Source: an uncultured Paracoccaceae bacterium (GTDB lineage: Bacteria; Pseudomonadota; Alphaproteobacteria; Rhodobacterales; Rhodobacteraceae). From it: DNA of 6,965 nt. Each line of letters starts with the position of its first letter. Position 1 is the stretch's first letter. The translations under genes were made by a program, and so were the position numbers. Location of the stretch: assembly GCA_937900975.1 (NCBI GenBank), contig CALCPC010000193.1, positions 1 through 6,965 of the forward strand, in the 5' to 3' direction. The notes beneath the pieces were generated by a model, which searched no databases, was not told where the DNA came from, and saw only the letters and a program-made list of their open reading frames with translations. This document shows, in pieces, positions 6,501-6,965 of the stretch.

Positions 6501-6898
6501 ACAAACTCTCCCGTATCGATGGACGCATTGTCGTAGTGAAACTCGTTGATGCGGAATTCAACCGTCTGCTCCACCACATCTTCAACCGTCACGGCGATGA
6601 TCGTGCTGCCGATCGCGCCAAACTGATCGGTGGCCTTAACCTCCACTTGATAGACGTTGTCGCCATCGGCATCGTCGGGCATCTCGAAATCCGGCGCATC
6701 GCGGAAGCTCAGCGTTCCCGCGGCCAATGCAAAAAGCGCGCTGTCGCCGTCATTGCCCAGCGAAAGCGCGGCAAAGCCGTCCTCGGCGTCGACACCGGCA
6801 AGATCGGCGGCGACCAGCGTCGTGTTCTCGGCGATCGTAACGGCCTGGGGTGCGACCACGGTCGGGGCGTCGTAGATAAGGCGACCCCGGTAGTACAA
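3551..6898 (-). CDS. ExeM/NucH-type extracellular nuclease with cadherin-like and lamin-tail domains, 5' end missing
   Basis: The open frame covers 1115 residues. In order: a cadherin-like Ca-binding domain (about 18-108, with DAEDG, FRDAPDFE and DADGD); two lamin-tail-type domains (about 113-265 from FRINEFHYDN, and 264-450 from LFLNEI); an OB-fold-like nuclease-associated domain (about 454-545); a linker typical of ExeM/NucH proteins; and a C-terminal endonuclease/exonuclease/phosphatase domain (about 735-1108). Active-site marks there are N740, N743, LQE with E794, H919 in VSVHFKSKG, LGDYN 1000-1004, LD at 1049-1050 and SDHDP 1098-1102. EF-hand-like acidic loops occur at 375-383 and 493-500. 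There is one cysteine (533) and strong acidity, as expected of an exported marine protein. Role: hydrolysis of extracellular DNA or other nucleic acid. The frame begins at a poor TTG with no ribosome site or signal peptide, just after an in-frame TAG (6913-6911), at a compositional break; the true N-terminus is probably lost. Confidence 0.88.
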   Translation of the reverse strand: MYYRGRLIYDAPTVVAPQAVTIAENTTLVAADLAGVDAEDGFAALSLGNDGDSALFALAAGTLSFRDAPDFEMPDDADGDNVYQVEVKATDQFGAIGSTIIAVTVEDVVEQTVEFRINEFHYDNASIDTGEFVEVRVTAGALIDGLVLELYNGSNQMIYDTYSVDEGTKTSDGTFDYYVIDTPGIQNGPPDALALSIDGALIEFLSYEGTLTGVGGAADGVTSIDIGVEEVGSTPVGFSLQRGEGDVWDEPRTETRGIDNSLIPLFLNEIAVNTTGTPDFEFFELFGVVGTSLDGYSLIQVEAATDFNPGNILTVISLDGQVIGEDGFFLAASPEAEADFGVAGDLLLADDSFENFDSTFLLVQNFDASEGDDIDVDDDGEIDDALVIIDGVGLADSGPSLFYGDVAVVGPDGAFLAPGARRTDDGGGIFTLTPFSDTNGYTPGASNAVAGALTLISAIQGTGEASTLVGAGVEVEAIVTAIVSNGFFIQEEDSDADGNDATSEGIFVFTGAAPSVSLGDKVSVLGTVVEFDCETQLSYALVTVLESVQTLPTAAALLVGPTTTPADYEAVEGMRVSATTATEDALTITANFNFDRFGELQISAGTKRQATQQFEPGSPEALALIEANGNNTLILADADLGFTNQNPDAYPIIPVAPEFDNGNGFLDAGDDFGGDDGLGFTLRLGTAITDPVVGVMKQEAIFDDSEYKLVVTDALTLDPGTAARPALEDVGGTLQIASVNVLNYFATLDIGDAGVGPDDLNPRGADSQSELDRQTDKLVLQLQALEAEVLGLQELGNDGLGPEGSIAVLTAALNAQLEEDGDTAVYDYVDPTTGDEVFIGTDAITTGIVYDTTALTLLYADFLVFDEASAAATFALADVLNPFADAGDQVGDFQRNRPAVAATFEDQDSGEIFTVVSVHFKSKGPSDLDTVVEAAIAGGADQADIDALLADPNYDQEDGQGFWNQARADAAGEVVAWMNGQYLLDLQAAAGVSTEKHVILGDYNAYAEEDPTTTVRDAEEGYVDLIDTFAEGGQDAAYSFVFDGQQGTLDQAIATTALAGDVADVFEWHVNADEPDLLNYDESFANPDFYDENLFGASDHDPLLLGLDFGADSLV

Positions 6899-6965
6899 GA
6901 AAAGAAAGAACTACCCCAAGTACTATGCACGCCCCCCACTCAACAAGAAGAACAAGAAAGCCGAC
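6893..6965. other. Compositionally distinct right-edge segment
   Basis: From about 6893 the sequence becomes AAG/AAC/AAA-rich on the plus strand, unlike the GC-rich DNA before it. Read on the plus strand from 6894 it is open to the edge, encodes a Lys/Tyr/Asn-rich peptide (beginning YKKRKNYPKYYARPP) and favours AAG, AAC and TAC codons. On the minus strand the nuclease frame meets TAG at 6913-6911, although the protein clearly needs more N-terminal sequence. It could be a chimeric contig end, a recombination junction or a small local insertion. Confidence 0.5.

Noticed and set aside
1..6965. Novel defence or mobile system
   Set aside because: No transposase, integrase, toxin-antitoxin pair, CRISPR repeats, reverse transcriptase or tRNA-associated attachment site was seen; the genes are metabolic, transport and secreted-enzyme types.

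Overview
The window is a high-GC stretch with strong G/C preference at third codon positions. It looks like a chromosomal fragment of an alphaproteobacterium, most likely of the Rhodobacteraceae/Roseobacter group. The support is protein style: the tRNA methyltransferase, the stand-alone FAD oxidase and the acidic, cadherin-like secreted nuclease all read like marine members of that group. This placement is inferred from sequence character, not from a search.

Layout from left to right. (1) 1-636, plus strand: the 3' end of a Pro/Ala-rich, probably disordered protein whose start lies before the window; its last ~150 bases look less like coding sequence than the rest. (2) 637-791: a short convergent gap with no clear terminator, ending in a four-copy, 15-bp tandem repeat that runs over the stop codon of the next gene. 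(3) 792-1904, minus strand: a DAO-type FAD oxidoreductase resembling the oxidase half of MnmC. (4) 1905-1976: a 72-bp divergent promoter spacer with a small inverted repeat. (5) 1977-2663, plus strand: an MnmD-type methyltransferase (the MnmC methyltransferase half), starting at TTG. (6) 2663-3547, plus strand: a ten-helix EamA/DMT transporter, coupled to mnmD by a one-base TGATG overlap. (7) 3551-6898, minus strand: a large ExeM/NucH-type extracellular nuclease converging on the transporter with 3 bp between stop codons. A perfect 10-bp hairpin sits at this junction. (8) about 6890-6965: a short terminal segment of different composition, where the nuclease frame is lost.

How the genes fit together. 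The FAD oxidase and the methyltransferase are head to head and together correspond to the two activities that one fused MnmC protein carries in enterobacteria: removal of the carboxymethyl group from cmnm5(s2)U34 of tRNA, then methylation of the resulting nm5(s2)U34 to mnm5(s2)U34. The transporter shares a transcript with the methyltransferase, but its substrate cannot be read from sequence. The nuclease is an independent function: a Ca-binding, probably exported enzyme that would degrade extracellular DNA. I see no mobile element, CRISPR array, rRNA or tRNA, and no convincing new multi-gene system. The points most worth a second look are the split, divergent MnmC pair, the hairpin inside the transporter's last codons, the stop-codon minisatellite and the anomalous right edge.
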